This document shows, in pieces, positions 11,436 through 23,717 of a stretch of DNA of 64,000 nucleotides (the stretch's first letter is position 1; each line of letters starts with the position of its first letter). Under the pieces are notes generated by a model. It did not search any database. It saw nothing but the letters and a program-made list of their open reading frames with translations, and was not told the DNA's origin. Source of the stretch: Pseudevernia furfuracea (Eukaryota; Ascomycota; Lecanoromycetes; Lecanorales; Parmeliaceae). The stretch is from NCBI GenBank assembly GCA_022315425.1, contig JAIUPT010000038.1:248001-312000 (forward strand). The letters run 5' to 3'. A program made the position numbers and the translations under genes.

Positions 11436-12131
11436 ATGAAGATCTTCTACCACGACAACAAACCCGTAACTCCTAGAACCTCCCTCCGGCGTACCCAAAC
11501 TAACACACCCCGTAAGGGCGATTGCCGCCTCCCCCACAACTCCGGCGTGGAGCTTCCACCGACCCATCTCTCCTCCCTCGGCGTGCTCCACCACACCTTC
11601 CCGCCCTCCTCGCCCTCGTCCGCGGCCCAAGTCGAAGAACTCGCCAAAGCCCGCGCCTACGCCAACCGCGACGAGATCACCGTCTCGCCCGGCGCCCTGG
11701 GCGCCGCCTACGAGGACAAGATCGACACGTTCTACGCCGAACACATGCACGAGGACGAAGAGATCCGATACGTCCTGAAGGGGGCCGGGTATTTCGACGT
11801 GCGGGACACCGAGGACAGGTGGGTGCGGATCAGGGCGGAGCCGGGCGACTTGCTCGTCCTGCCCCCGGGCATCTACCATCGCTTTACGGTGGATGAGGAC
11901 AATGTGCGTGCTGCGATGCCCTGCCCTGACTGACTGAAGGACGGACCGAGTGACTGGACGAGAAACTTTTTCGAAGATCGGATTGCTGATGGACGGACTT
12001 AGTACATCAACGCCGTGCGTCTTTTCCAGAATCAGCCCAAATGGGCGGCTCTGAACCGGAGCGATGCAACGGAAGATAATGAATCCCGGAAGAATTATGT
12101 GAGTGCGAGAACACGGGGGTTTCCGGGGTAG
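11436..12131 (+). CDS. ADI1: Acireductone dioxygenase (methionine salvage)
   Basis: 181 aa in three exons: 11436-11465, 11517-11903 and 12003-12131. The enzyme oxidises the acireductone of the methionine salvage pathway to the keto acid precursor of methionine plus formate. It is a cupin with Fe/Ni bound by HxHxxxxE plus a distal His: EHMHEDEEIRYVLKGAGYFDVRD and PPGIYHRF are all present. The N-terminus reads MKIFYHDNKP joined to GDCRLPHNSG, matching the family's DN-PGD-RLPHDSG. The 51-nt intron between them has no stop and is a multiple of three, so an unspliced read adds 17 residues. The C-terminal RLFQNQPKWAALNRSD is conserved. A strong GTGAGT at 12099 could start a third intron to 12155, giving a different tail ending at 12200. 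Near-complete and apparently functional. Confidence 0.92.
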
Positions 12132-14335
12132 AGCAAGGTGGTCTTCGTGTTGCAGCGTTCTGTGAACATTCAACAGATTTCATTGCTATGCGGCGCATAA
12201 AAAAAATGGTTGACCCTGCTCTCCGTTATGGAGATCAACAGATGGTCCATTGCAGATGTCTTTCTGTCATCTCCTGGGCGTCAGTTTGGATCCCTACGAA
12301 GCCATTCATGAACTGATATGGTACTCGATGAGCTATAGCATACATTTGAATTCCGTTCTTTGTGCTGACTGAGCTGATGATGCAACGGCAACTCCTGATA
12401 CCGTTATACAAGAGTGATATGCCCAAAGCCGAATTGGAACAATCGAGCGCGGTAATGAGATCCAAACTCTCCGATCCGGTAAAACCTGCCAACATGTCGA
12501 GGGATACACATTGTCGAAAATTCGAACCCAGCCGCAACGGTGCCGTGATCTTTAGCGCAAGAACCCCACCCTGCTCTTCTTCCTTGGCGAGAGTCGCAAA
12601 GGCAGAGTAACCTGCAGCGCTGGGACCGGTAGCAGTGCCCTCTTACCCTCCTCACTCCCCTCTCATACCCGTGGCTTCAGAGTTGCACACGTCCCGCCAG
12701 GTTCTGTTGCCCCAAAGAATTCCGAGCGTACATCGACCGGTTAGTCATCATCCGAGTCGTCAACGTAACGAGCCCCCCAGTCCACCACACCACATAGCGT
12801 ACCCTGCGTCTCTCCCTCGGTCCCACGTACATATCGTAAATTCTGCGAGGACCTGTCAAGGCTACGGAACAGAAGCGAAATACTTCGTCAAGGCTAAACC
12901 ACGAGGTCATAAGTAGGCCCAAAAATGCGAGAAGTATTCGCTTCGTGCGCGGAATTACCACTGTTAGGCCATATTAAGCCCCACAACTCCACAGGGACCC
13001 CTCCCGGTGTACCCAAGGCGCGCCCCGCGCGGTCCATAAAGCACAAATCGGACATGGACATGGACATGGCCAGGACGGCACTGAGACCCAGCTCCTCGCG
13101 AGTTTCAACGACGGCCCCGTGTGAACCCTCCGCGCGCGCGCAATATTCAAAGCGCTCGGTGAAGCCTTGGGGGGGGGATCCTTAGGTTGGGTTCGAGGGA
13201 GGTTCAGGAATGGGATTGCTGGGGCTGGCGGGGCGGATTCCGGGCATGCCTTCTTTTTTTTTTGCATAACTTTGCTCAACCAACCGCTCACGGGTCAGAA
13301 CTCGCTCTTGCTTGCTTAGTCGAAGTCCCTTACTTACTTAACTTGGTGGGAAGGAACGGGTGTCCCGAAGCGTTTAGTGATACAGTGGAGATGGAGAAAA
13401 GCATATCGCTCTGAGAGGAGGATGAGTTCGATTTTTTCGATGGGAGCACTTTTTTTTTTTTTTTTTTTTGGAGAAGATCTATCTGTCTATCTGTCATCGA
13501 CGAACGAGCGCCGATGGACGACATTGCAGGTGGAAAAATGTATTTTTTTTCCCTACGTGCAGGAACATTTCGTTCGCCACATTCGGACTGTAGGCTGGTG
13601 GGTCGCGCGTAGGAGGAGATGCTAGTACGTATCAACGGTAGGTGGCTCTTCATTCGACTCCGTCCCTTTCGGAGCCATAGCATTGCGTTTGCCCCCGCCC
13701 GTCCACGCTTGTATATATCCATCATCATTGCAAGGTCTGCACCGTACAGGGATGGGGGTTTCTTTGGCGCCGGGGTGCGAAATATACCTGTACAGGCCTG
13801 CTAGGCCCCGGCGTTGAGACGGCCTGACCATATAAAACTGCTATCGATTCATGCTAGCCTCGTGATCTTGAGGTGTGTCTTCCAGCCGAGTGAGTATTGG
13901 TAGATGTAAAACGGAGAGAGGGCAGCGCCCCGACGGTGGTATACGACAGATGATAACAAGCGGCGCAGAGATGACGAAGAGCCATCGATTCGTCCTTGAT
14001 GAATGCGACGGCAGTGAGCTGGCGGTGTCGCCAAAATTCACCGACAAAGCGGGATACCGCTTTGCTGACTTTGTCTGCCAGAAGCTCCCCTCGCTCGCTC
14101 GCGGATCTGATCTTCCCGTCCGGGGCATGCTGCCTTGGGTGCCCCCGAAAGATTATTTATCGTTTCAACGCACCCAAGTAGTCATTATGACCACATACAG
14201 ATAGCTACAAATGTTGACATTTCGGTGTTGGAGGAGCAAGAGACAGAGGACACAAAGCGGATTTAGAGTAGAGACCGAATACATATCGTAACGTCATATA
14301 AGAGTAGAACCTCCATAACAAAAGTACCTTGAACG
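12132..14335. other. Intergenic, mostly featureless; possible minus-strand coding remnant near 12640-12235
   Basis: The minus-strand frame 12640-12235 is open for about 130 codons (GYSAFATLAKEEEQGGVLALK, then LGSNFRQCVSLDMLAG) but has no clear start and no recognised family. It is kept only as a possible remnant. Poly-T runs lie at 13252-13263 and 13451-13470, and a CG-alternating tract at about 13130. Nothing else can be supported. Confidence 0.35.
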
Positions 14336-14968
14336 TTAAAAGCGTAAACGATCATGTCCCCTCAGCATCTCGGCGTCCGTCTCCGACTCAGCGGCGTTTC
14401 GAGACTCGTGGTCGAGATCCACATGGTGATGAACCCAAAAGGACGCGAACATGAAAATCGCACCAGCGAAGGCTGGAGTCGCCAAGTAGACCACTGCTAC
14501 CTGCAGACCTATCAGTAAAATAGCACCATGAATGCGTGAAGCGCTCACGTTGGAAGCTGTGTCTCACTTATCTCCCCTTGTAAGCGGCGTGCAAACAAAG
14601 AGCGTCAATCCCGCCAAATAGAAGCAGGCGGAGTAGGACAAGAACACAGATGAGCACTGCCAAATAAAGACCATCTTCCATCTTGATCCTCCATACTCCG
14701 ACCGAATCGTTGTCGCATTCCGAGTCTGTGCGCGACGATCTCCGCGGTCGCACTTCTGTAAGTATTAGGGGTAAGAATACGACGCGCGTCCGCTTTCTCC
14801 GAATACGCCCCCACCTTCTTGCGTCGGCGGTTTGCCCAGAATCTCTAGCACCGCGACTTGTTGCACCGCTGGCAATATGCTGAGGGTTGAGAGGACGAGG
14901 CTCGGATACCACAGCGCGGAGGTTAGCCAGTATGCGTCGACAACATCATTCCAGGCGGGCCCCAGCAT
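14336..14968 (-). CDS. Small predicted membrane protein, unknown function
   Basis: 161 aa if spliced as three exons: 14968-14815, 14755-14597 and 14508-14336. Intron 1 (59 nt, CTAAT branch) is clear. Intron 2 (88 nt) needs a GTTTGC donor, but it keeps the frame and joins two halves of one hydrophobic region. Hydrophobic segments: ALWYPSLVLSTLSILPAV (about residues 19-36), GLYLAVLICVLVLLRLLLFGGI and LQVAVVYLATPAFAGAIFMFASFW, followed by an acidic tail. A basic linker (RPRRSSR) separates segments 1 and 2. I do not recognise a named domain. If intron 2 is wrong, the protein would stop at about 105 residues and the last exon would be unexplained. Confidence 0.5.
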
Positions 14969-15472
14969 TCCGACGCGGATTAATTCGGGACAGCACCATC
15001 ACTGGATATTAGCATCTCTAAAGCTTTAAGGTATTCTCTTGTATCCTCAGCTACGGCGTAGAACCTCCGAGCTATAACAGCCTAGATGTGGTCATGTGTT
15101 AACAGGGGGTGTAAATCTATCGCGATTCTGAAGCGCTCTGTAAGAAACGATCGACAGCACGAGATAGGCACGTATTTTTCTAGTTGCACGATAGCATTCT
15201 AGAGAACATATCTTAAGAGATGGAATGTCTTTGACGATGACTTAGTAGATCGTAAGGTTGAGAGATTAAAGACCCAAACAGCGAAATTTCTCCTGCACAC
15301 CAGGTTTTCCGGAGGGCAGGGGGGGACGTTAAGTTAGTCTTTAATTGACACATTACCATTGGTTCTGAGTGCGATTCTAGCGGCCGCCACCAAAGACAGC
15401 ATATCGCGATTAAGTTGAACGACTGAATCGAGGTGGTGTAGACACCATCGGTAAGGATTATTTCATATATCT
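14969..15472. other. Intergenic, AT-rich
   Basis: About 500 bp with no ORF of note. It lies between the small membrane-protein gene and the transposase remnant and may include degraded upstream parts of that element, which I could not read. Confidence 0.4.
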
Positions 15473-16170
15473 TTATAAGCCAGCAAGGGATAGAGCTATA
15501 ATCAGAAGGAATATTCTAGCTGGGTGGGCTGCTGCTGGGTTATTTCCCTTCAATCCAGAGAGGATGCTTCGTGATATGTCGAAGCCGTTCGCAGAAAATA
15601 GTAGTTCTAACGCTGATATGGTAGCAACGTCCTTCTCCCAAAACGAACTTCCGCCAACGCCCGTAACGCCTGTGACACCGGTGACGGTAGAGGCTCTAGC
15701 GTCGTTACATAACCTGATCAAACAGGACGCTTGTGTATCTGCAACTGATGAGGTAAGCAAACAATGTCTACAGAGGCGTATATAGAAGCTCGCACGCGCC
15801 GCCAAATAAAGCCTTCTTTAGGATCACAACCGACTATTGTATAGGATCAATAACGAAGCCAAAATGCGACGGTCGACACGGTCGTTGGTGATAGGGACGG
15901 CGAAGGTAATGAGCTACGAGGACCTTGATAAGGCCCGCGCAGCACGCGCAGCCGAGGAGAAGGCTGCCGCGGATAAGGGCAAGGGAAAGCGTGGTCGTGG
16001 GCGTAAGTTGTCTGCACGAGAAGCAGAGGGCGATGTCGAGGGCGATGCAGATGCTGCGCAAGAGGCGGGCTCGTGGGAGCCTACTTCAAAGGACAAGAGG
16101 GCGAGGAGGAGCAGTGTACCAGGAGCCGGAGCCATGGAGGGCACCAGTAGCGCTGATGTATCAGTGAGCA
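15473..16170 (+). pseudogene. C-terminal remnant of a pogo/Fot1-type DDE transposase
   Basis: Only the tail of the transposase can be read, split over frames. The first piece (15564-15785) has ENSSSNADMVATSFSQNEL, PTPVTPVTPVTVEALASLHN, LIKQDACVSATDEVSKQCLQ, then a stop where the family has Gln (CAG to TAG). The second piece (15837-16110) has RINNEAKMRRSTRSLVIGTA, KVMSYEDLDKARAARAAEEK and KGKGKRGRGRK. A frame change follows before the usual end motif EPWRAPVALMY (about 16128-16160). Known: this Lys/Arg-rich tail with MSYEDL is typical of Fot1/pogo elements of filamentous fungi. The DDE core and terminal inverted repeats were not found. C-to-T changes and the AT-rich surroundings suggest RIP. 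Confidence 0.75.
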
Positions 16171-16893
16171 ATGTAATTTCATTTGAGTGGTTTCAACATC
16201 CTGCTTTGCAGCTACAGTGGCTAGCGAGAGCGGCTTCACCCTAAACGCAGCTGCAGCGCAATTCTACCCATTCTACCCCGCATGTAAACGAAGGTCTTGG
16301 CAGCTTATCTAATTAACGTACCTTATTTAGTCAACTTAGGCGTCTTTAGCCTAGGTACGTGTAGGATTTGCTACGATATATGATAGTAACCTCGTTACTT
16401 CTGTTTTAGTTTGGACTGGCAACCCTATGGCTAGTGCAGGTCGTCCTCTCTATTAGCTGTGGCGATATTGTACCTGCTATGGTCGCACGTTGCTTACTCT
16501 ACGAACAGGCTCACGATTGCGACATATATTGACTTCGAAGTACAGACAGTTGATAGTTACGTAAATGGCAACACCGCAAACATCAGCGGCTAGTCTACTG
16601 TCTCCGTCAAACAAGGCAACAATGGCATTAGCACTGAAGCTCACTCGCGCATGCCTATTTGGGCGACTTCATCTTCACGGCCTTGGAATATTTTGATCAC
16701 AGAAGCAGAAGGGTTTACCGGTTCAAAACTTGGCGTGCATTCTTAGCGGCATCCACTTTGCGCCTCGCACCATTATGCCCGCAAGGCTAGACGATTACTA
16801 TATGTTGCAGGTAACGTCGTATAGAAATATCTTGTGGGTGCCTACTCCTTCTTAACAATCTTCTTATAGCTATAATCATTGCTTATTGTCGTC
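16171..16893. other. AT-rich stretch between transposase remnant and HET gene
   Basis: No ORF or recognisable protein. It probably contains the 3' end of the dead element and the promoter of the HET gene. Confidence 0.4.
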
Positions 16894-18842
16894 ATGGGCG
16901 ATCTAATCATCGACCCTAATATCCCTGGTACATCGCAACTTTCTTATCAGTGTGCCTCTTACCCCCTCGCAATCCACACTGACAATAAACAGGCGCCCTA
17001 GAGCCCTATCAATACTCGCTGCTCATGGACTCAGGAGAATTTCGACTTATGGAACTTCACCCAGGAGACAGTTCCGTACCGCTTGTCTGTCACCTAGTCC
17101 GCGTTCCCCTAGACAAAGCACCTCGATACGAAGCTCTCTCATATACCTGGGGCCACTCATCCGATCGTTTCACTCTCTACCAAGAACCCAAGGAGTCGGA
17201 CGGTTCCGATACCCCGAAAACCATCTTCAAAATCACTAAAGGTCTCTACGAAGCTCTCGTGCAGCTTCGTAAGGAGTCCGAGTCGAGGATGCTGTGGGTC
17301 GACGCGGTCTGTATCGATCAGGAAAACTTCAAGGAGCGCGGAGAGCAAGTCAAGATCATGAGACAGATCTATACCCGTGCAGCACGTGTGCTAGTCTGGC
17401 TCGGACCCGAAGACGATGAGACATCTGTAGCCCTGCAAACGATTACCAAACTGAAGGATCATATTATCTCGCGAGGTCTGTCATTGGAAACTCTCAAATC
17501 GATAAAAGACGAAGATCACTTTTCAGAAATGCTCGGCCTGACCGAACACGTCCTTGACGTGGAATCTCTCACCATTCTCCGGCAGATATATCGACGCCCG
17601 TGGTTCCAACGTATATGGGTAGTCCAAGAAGTCATAGCCGGCGGCTCAAACAGCGAGGTTCACATCGGACCCCACGCTATTCCTTGGGACGATCTAGGAA
17701 TGGCAGCTCTGTGGCTTGAAGCCTTGCACTGGCAATTATCTATGCCTTTAGAAGCGCCCGGGCAGAGAAACGCGCTCGTTGTGTGGCAGGGCCGGCTGCT
17801 CGCGAAAGAGAAGACGCCGCCGCTGTTGGACGAGGCCCGTAGTTTCCTCGCTTCGAATTCTCGAGATAAGGTGTACGCGCTATATGGCTTTTCGGCATTT
17901 CAGCAGCTGTTCGAAATGTTTGGGTTTACGCCGGATTATAGGATCTCGGTGGAGGAGTTGTATAAGTTGGTGACATTGTTGGCAATCAAGAGCTCCCAGA
18001 CGCTGGAGATTTTGCACTACATTGATCATCCAGAACTGACTGATGGGGAGTCAGGATGGCCATCCTGGGTACCAAGATGGGACGAACCGACTCTTCATTG
18101 GAGCTTTCCACTGCAAGATTACGTTCTCTATAGCAGAAAGGCGCAGGGCGTCCTCTCGCTTCCAGAAGACCCACAGGGAGACATACTCCGACTGAAGGGC
18201 GTAATCATAGGCCACTCAACCGAAGTCGCGCAATACATTGATTGGACATCCGCCAACAAGGAAATCACAATCCAGAACCCTGCAGCCCTGACTCAATTTT
18301 GGGACGCGAGTTCACAGCACCAGGACTTGCCCTCCCACTCCAAAGAAAAAAGCTTCACCGGCTTAGCCCAAGCACTAACCGCGGGCCTCGACTCCGACTA
18401 CAACTCCACAGCCAAAAGTTCCGCTCGCCATACAGCAGACGCCATAGAGTTTCTGCTCTACAGCTTCACAACTACTTCGCCTTCCAATTCCAATCTGCCC
18501 TCCTCTGCCCTACACACCCACCTTCTCTCTCTCCGACAAACCCATCCTCATGGCAACCGCCTTCGCTTCCAACAAGACATAGTCTGGATCTGCACAAACC
18601 GCCGCCTTTTCTATACCAATAGAGGACTTTTCGGGCTCGGTCCGCTGGCCGTACAGCCAGGTGATATCACAGTCATTCTGTATGGAGGATATACGCCTTT
18701 CGTGCTAAGACCCAGGGGTGGGTATTATCAGTTGTTAGGTGAATGTTATTTGTATGATATGATGGATGGAGAGGCTTTGGAATTGTGCAAGCGTGGCAGC
18801 GGGACGGGAAAGTTGGAGGAGACAATCTTTGAGCTGAGGTGA
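16894..18842 (+). CDS. HET-domain (heterokaryon incompatibility) protein
   Basis: 627 aa in two exons, 16894-16927 and 16993-18842. The first exon (MGDLIIDPNIPG) is joined by a 65-nt intron (GACAAT branch) to ALEPYQYSLLMDSGEFRLME. This fits the usual HET start better than the ATG at 17025. The HET domain occupies about residues 45-215: YEALSYTWGHSSD, LWVDAVCIDQENFKERGEQV, KIMRQIYTRAARVLVWLG and RRPWFQRIWVVQEV. The middle and C-terminal parts (SWVPRWDEP; a terminal beta-rich region ending near LLGECYLYDMMDGEAL) are as in many stand-alone HET proteins. Known: HET domains trigger cell death on non-self fusion and often work with NLR partners. No transmembrane segment was seen. The frame is intact; the specificity of this protein is unknown. 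Confidence 0.92.
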
Positions 18843-21833
18843 AGGAGACGGATAGGAACGGAGCTGGTGTGGAACAGTAGATCGATTTGCGTTGAGAATC
18901 AGTTACATGTAGGAGAACCGGGAGTCGTCTGTAGAGGCTGCTTGAGTACCGTTGTCTATACGCGAATGAATTAGCATCGACTGCCGTGAAGTTACGGAAC
19001 CGAGTAGTACTTATTATTAGAATATCTCTTTCCTGTTAAAGAGTATAATATCTGTCTCTATTATTACCTCTTCGTATTTTGAATATATATCCTTATCCTC
19101 AACATATGCCGCTATTTACTCCTTTACGCTTATTTGACGAACGTGTACACTGTGGTGATGCATAATGTCGGATGGGGAAAGGCAGAAGTGGGGGTTGGAC
19201 CGTTTTGTGAAGGTCGCATCAGATACGGGGGCTCAGGTGGCGAGATGGGTTCCGATATCGGCTTCGATATTCAGGTTTGGCTGTAGACTAAGAGGTGGTA
19301 GATTTGATTGGTGGTAGCTGCGGGGGACGGTGAGAAAGTACGACGATGCTTACCGCGCGGTGCGTGCCACCTGTTTCGATGAAGTGAGAGGAGAAAATAC
19401 TCCGGTGGGCGTGTAAGAAGGTAGCTTGCCCGTTATTATCTCCTTCTTCTTCTCCTTTTACTGAACTCGTTAATCTATCAGCGCAGTCGATTACCTCCTC
19501 TACTCTACAGCAGCCTCCCGGTCAAACCGGGCCTTCTCGCAAAAAACCAAATCTTAATTCTTCCATCTTCTGAGATTGTTTATTTGTTCATTCCATCTTC
19601 GCTATTATATCGCGCCGTGTTCATGGATCCTAATGCTCTTTGCTAAGTGATCGGATATGTCTCTCTTCCCGTCTATACTCTCTCTCTCTCTCTCTCTCAA
19701 AGGTCTCTTTTTGTCTGTGAGAGAGTCAAGTTTTGGTGCGTTCTTGACGCTCGGGCTATAATTATCGATGATTTGGAGAGGGATTGTAATTTATCAAAGC
19801 TATCTCTGCAAATGCGTTAACAGTTCAATATAACGCTAAAGATACGACGGGTGACGCATTAATAAAAAGGACAATCGATTCGTATCGACTATAGGGTTGC
19901 TAGGTAGTTTAGACTGAAATAGAAGTACTTTCTGGTATCGTAGTAAATCACGTGTCTAGGCTGAAGGCGTCTAATGAAATACGTTAAAATTTGAACAGAT
20001 AAGCTGTTAAGATTTTCGCATATTTGTAGGGTAAATTGCGTTGCAGGCTGCGTTTGTGGTGAAGCCGCTTTCGCTAGCGACTATATCTCATCGCGACAAG
20101 GTCCGCAGTAAGATACATATAACGATCATCTTCTCTCTTTTCGCTGACTGCGCTAAGCACAGCCATAAGCCTAATAGCCACAGGCGGAGCTTTACCGAAT
20201 AACAAAGGTAAGTTACGAAGGGTGATTACGTTGGTGGTATGAGACTGTTTCAAGCTATTCGAAAGTGGTGCTAGCTTCGATCGAAAGTACCGACCGCGAT
20301 GGCGACGTTGTATGACCTTGCTTGCTACAGTATATACAAGGCTGATACGACTTCCTCACATGAAGGAAGGCAAGGCTCTATGGCTCGAATAAGAGCCGTC
20401 GCAGTTCGTGTTATAGATGATAAAAGCCCTGTGTTGTTGCTGTATCGAAGGGCTACTGTTCTGCTGTCGGATGAGGCACTCTGTGTACCAGGCGCGATGA
20501 TAATCATGCGACTGTAATTTATCGCAGAAGAACAGTTGGGAGTGCGTATAAGAAGCCCTAATATATAGTCTACGAAGACTTTCTAGAGGTTGATACGTGT
20601 TGAATTGAAATTTGCTATAATAAGGCAAAGTTTCGAGATTAATGATGAGTTTGAGGATCGTGATGCTGCAGCGGAACATGACGTTATTAGTTTTTGCTCC
20701 GCTATTGGTAAGGAGACATGGCCGAGGTTGACTACAATGACAAAAGCAAGCGGAGACATCGTGGAATGAGAAGTGATTTCTTGAACCAAAAGGGATTCTC
20801 TTTGATTTTCTTGCGTGGCAAGATCTACCTGGAAGCCTCGCCGTGGCAGAATTCTCCTTCTCGCCTCGAGTATAAGTACCATGACATTATATTATTATCT
20901 GACGGAGCCAGCGTATTCGACCTTTATGTCCAGCTCGTTGCTGGATGCACTCGACCCAGAGCGGATGGATCTGCAAGGGGGTCGATATATTGGGTCGAGC
21001 GCCAATCGATACGTTTTCCAGCTCCGCGAGGTGCTCCCCTTGGCCTGTCAATCCACTCGCGAAGACGTCACAATCCGCGAGGACAGACTGCAACTCTTCG
21101 AGCCAAGGTCGTTCGAGGCGAAGAAAATTTCGGAAACTCAATGATTGATCTTTACCGCTGAAGAATGCTATCAGTTCGAGGAGTCTGACGGGATCCATTT
21201 AAGGTCCAAGTCATCGAATAAAGCAAGTGGATCCAGATGCTAGAAGAAAGCAACCTAGATGATATTCAAGAGCTCACCACCAAGCCAGCGGTCTAGGTCT
21301 TAGATCTCTACTGCGGTTGCGAGAAGGGCAGCAGAGAAGGAGGCGTAAAACACAGCACAAGCTATAGAATCACCGCGAGTAAGACCATGATGGAAATCAC
21401 GCCTGTGAATGAAGAGTGGATAGGAATATAGCTAGGTCAGTTGGTTTGCTAGACAGATAGGTAACTTATTGTCATTTAGATCGACGGGCGTAAACCCAGC
21501 ACAATGGAATCTCACCCACGAGTCGCCTGATGCATTGCTACAGCAAACTTACATACTGCTGCACTCTGCGTAAGCCCTTTGAACATACATTTATTGGCAG
21601 GCAGTCTCTAAAGGTAACTACCTAACCTCAGAAACCCCACACGCGTATAATTTTTCCCATCAAGCCTAGCACCCCCCTTAGCGCACCGTCTAAACTTCCG
21701 CTCTAGGCAGCTTTGACGACAAGCTCGAGTACAAGAAAAGGGATAGCACTTCGAATAAACATCACCCTCCTACTCTAATTTTGAGAATATTCAAGACTTT
21801 CGGAATTTCATCAAAACCCTGTTTTCCATTACC
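18843..21833. other. Long gene-free, AT-rich stretch
   Basis: About 3 kb with short ORFs only and no recognisable product on either strand. A TC dinucleotide tract sits at about 19679-19698. Overlapping ORFs of about 100 codons at 20815-21198 on both strands match nothing I know. Probably degenerated repeats plus the promoter of the next gene. Confidence 0.5.
19679..19698. repeat. TC dinucleotide microsatellite
   Basis: Uninterrupted TC repeat of about ten units within otherwise AT-rich intergenic DNA. Confidence 0.8.
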
Positions 21834-23717
21834 ATGTCTACAGATTTTACTGCCAGACTCGGGCTGAAAGAAGTCTCTTCCCCTTCACCAGGGGATGGAA
21901 TATGTCCAGCGAACTCACAGTTCGATGACGTTTCAAGAGCTAGCTTCAGCCTCTGGAATTTACTGAGTCTGAATGCCGAGAGGGACTCAGAGCCTATACT
22001 CATCGCTGATAAGTTACTAAAAATTCTACAGCAAATTCCCGGTCTCGTTGCACATCCCTCGAAAGGCTTTACCATCCGAGAGATCGGTGATTGTTTTCTC
22101 CAGTACGCGTTGGAATGGGTGACAACCACGGATCAAAACTGCGAGCAGCGCATTAAACGAACAATCCACCATCAGCTGTTGGCTCTCTCTGAGCCTACAA
22201 CCTTGGAGCTCGGAGAAGCTACAGGGGCCTGGTCACCCTGGCCAGGAACGCAAAGAGACTGGGAACATTTCTCTTTCCTTGTCCTAGCATGGACATTCAT
22301 AATTTCATCGCGCTGGGTTGAGACTTTCAGCATGGCAGGCGAAGAGACGTATATGAAGTTCAGCAAAGACGCATCACTCGAAAACTTCAGGGAACTGGTC
22401 GCGAAACAGCAGTGGGAAGCCACTATTATCCGGGGTGGGAAGATTCTCTATGCGCCATGGTCTCTGAGAAGACGAGACCTACCTCAGTCGTGAGACTTCC
22501 GCCCGGATATTATACGACGAGAGCTAATGTTGATGATTAGATCTTATTGTGTACATGTGTCGCCCGACTCATCTTATGCTTTTCAGCTCCTCGTGAGATT
22601 CTGTACGTGGGAGAAAATCGGTCAAGAGTGCGTCGCTGCAGCGCTAGCAGTTGTCTTGATGCTGCCACAAAGCACCGTTCAAATTAAAATTCCATCATTG
22701 AACACCGCTCCCGTGAATATCACAAATTCAAAGGACCATCGGGAAGGCATACTATATAAGTATTTCGGAAGCTATAGGGACGAGTACTACGATAAGATAT
22801 TCAAATGTCTCAATCAATGTATTACCATGAGCTGCACTCTCAAAGGCATCTCTTCCCTCCTGTGCGGCGTCTTCTTCGATCCAGCGATACCCTGCAACCT
22901 GATTGGAGCCCATCTATCCGGCATTATCGAAGCCATCGGTTCCGTACAAGGCGATGCTGAAGCCATCGTTCGCTTGATGGCCAAGAAGAGCCCTTCCACT
23001 TCTCCGTTCTGGCTTGCGGCCGTCTGGACTGGCCAATCAGAGGAAATATTGTCCTCTGCTTTGGCTGGCATGCCGCCCTTGAGCTTTCCAATGGCCGCTT
23101 GGACGGAAAGTCAACAATCCTTCCTTCAGGTCGGGTATCAGGCGATCACAGATCGAGCTGACTTCATAACCCGCGCGCGCGAATTCCAGACCATATATTT
23201 CGTCACTCCCAGTGCTCCCACGCCTTTCACGCCGTCGCCGCCATTCGGTGAAACGGCAGTATCAGGCACGAGTCTCGAGATCCGATCGCATCTGGCTCAC
23301 AAGCACTCACCGATACAACACAAGACATACTGGGTGTTAGATTCAGAGGATTTGGGTTCGGCTGGATTCAAAGATATAAGCCATCCCGTTGTGTGTCTAC
23401 CACCAATTCCCCGCGGCTCGCACTCCGGAAGCCCCAGGCTAAATCGCAGTAGCCAAGTGATAGATACTGCTGATAGGATTTCCAGCGACGCTACACTCAA
23501 TTTGTTCATTTGGTATAGAGAGCTCGAAGGCGGCTTGCTGCTCGAAGAGTTCTCGGGCAGACACCCGTGGGTCATATGTGACTCAGACGAATCTTGTTCT
23601 TCACACGACGGGGAATCTACAATAGACGACAACAGTTGTAAGAGGATGTCTGAAAAGCGCATTGAGGACTGGCGAGATGAGGTGCTGATAGAGAGAAGCC
23701 TCACAGAGAACTCATAA
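21834..23717 (+). CDS. Uncharacterised fungal protein, two exons
   Basis: 610 aa: exon 1 21834-22489 and exon 2 22541-23717. The 51-nt intron (GTGAGA, GCTAATG branch, TTAG) restores the frame between two ORFs. The N-terminal part contains FSLWNLLSL (about residue 37), IPGLVAHPSKGFTIREIGDC, FLQYALEWVTT, ATGAWSPWPGTQRDWEHFSF and LVLAWTFIISSRWVE, a pattern I associate with uncharacterised Pezizomycotina proteins. The middle holds a hydrophobic FLAAVWTGQSEEILSSALAG-like region (FWLAAVWTG, about 279). The C-terminal third is Ser-rich and acidic. No catalytic motif, signal peptide or clear membrane segment is visible. There is no evident functional partner nearby: the HET gene lies 3 kb upstream and the ankyrin NLR gene 2 kb downstream. 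Function is unknown. Confidence 0.8.

Noticed and set aside
11334..12173. 279-codon minus-strand ORF
   Set aside because: Antisense to ADI1; Val/Gly-rich mirror of a GC-rich coding region with no domain.
17025..17025. ATG at 17025 as the start of the HET gene
   Set aside because: A short upstream exon (16894-16927) with a good intron supplies the usual N-terminal residues.
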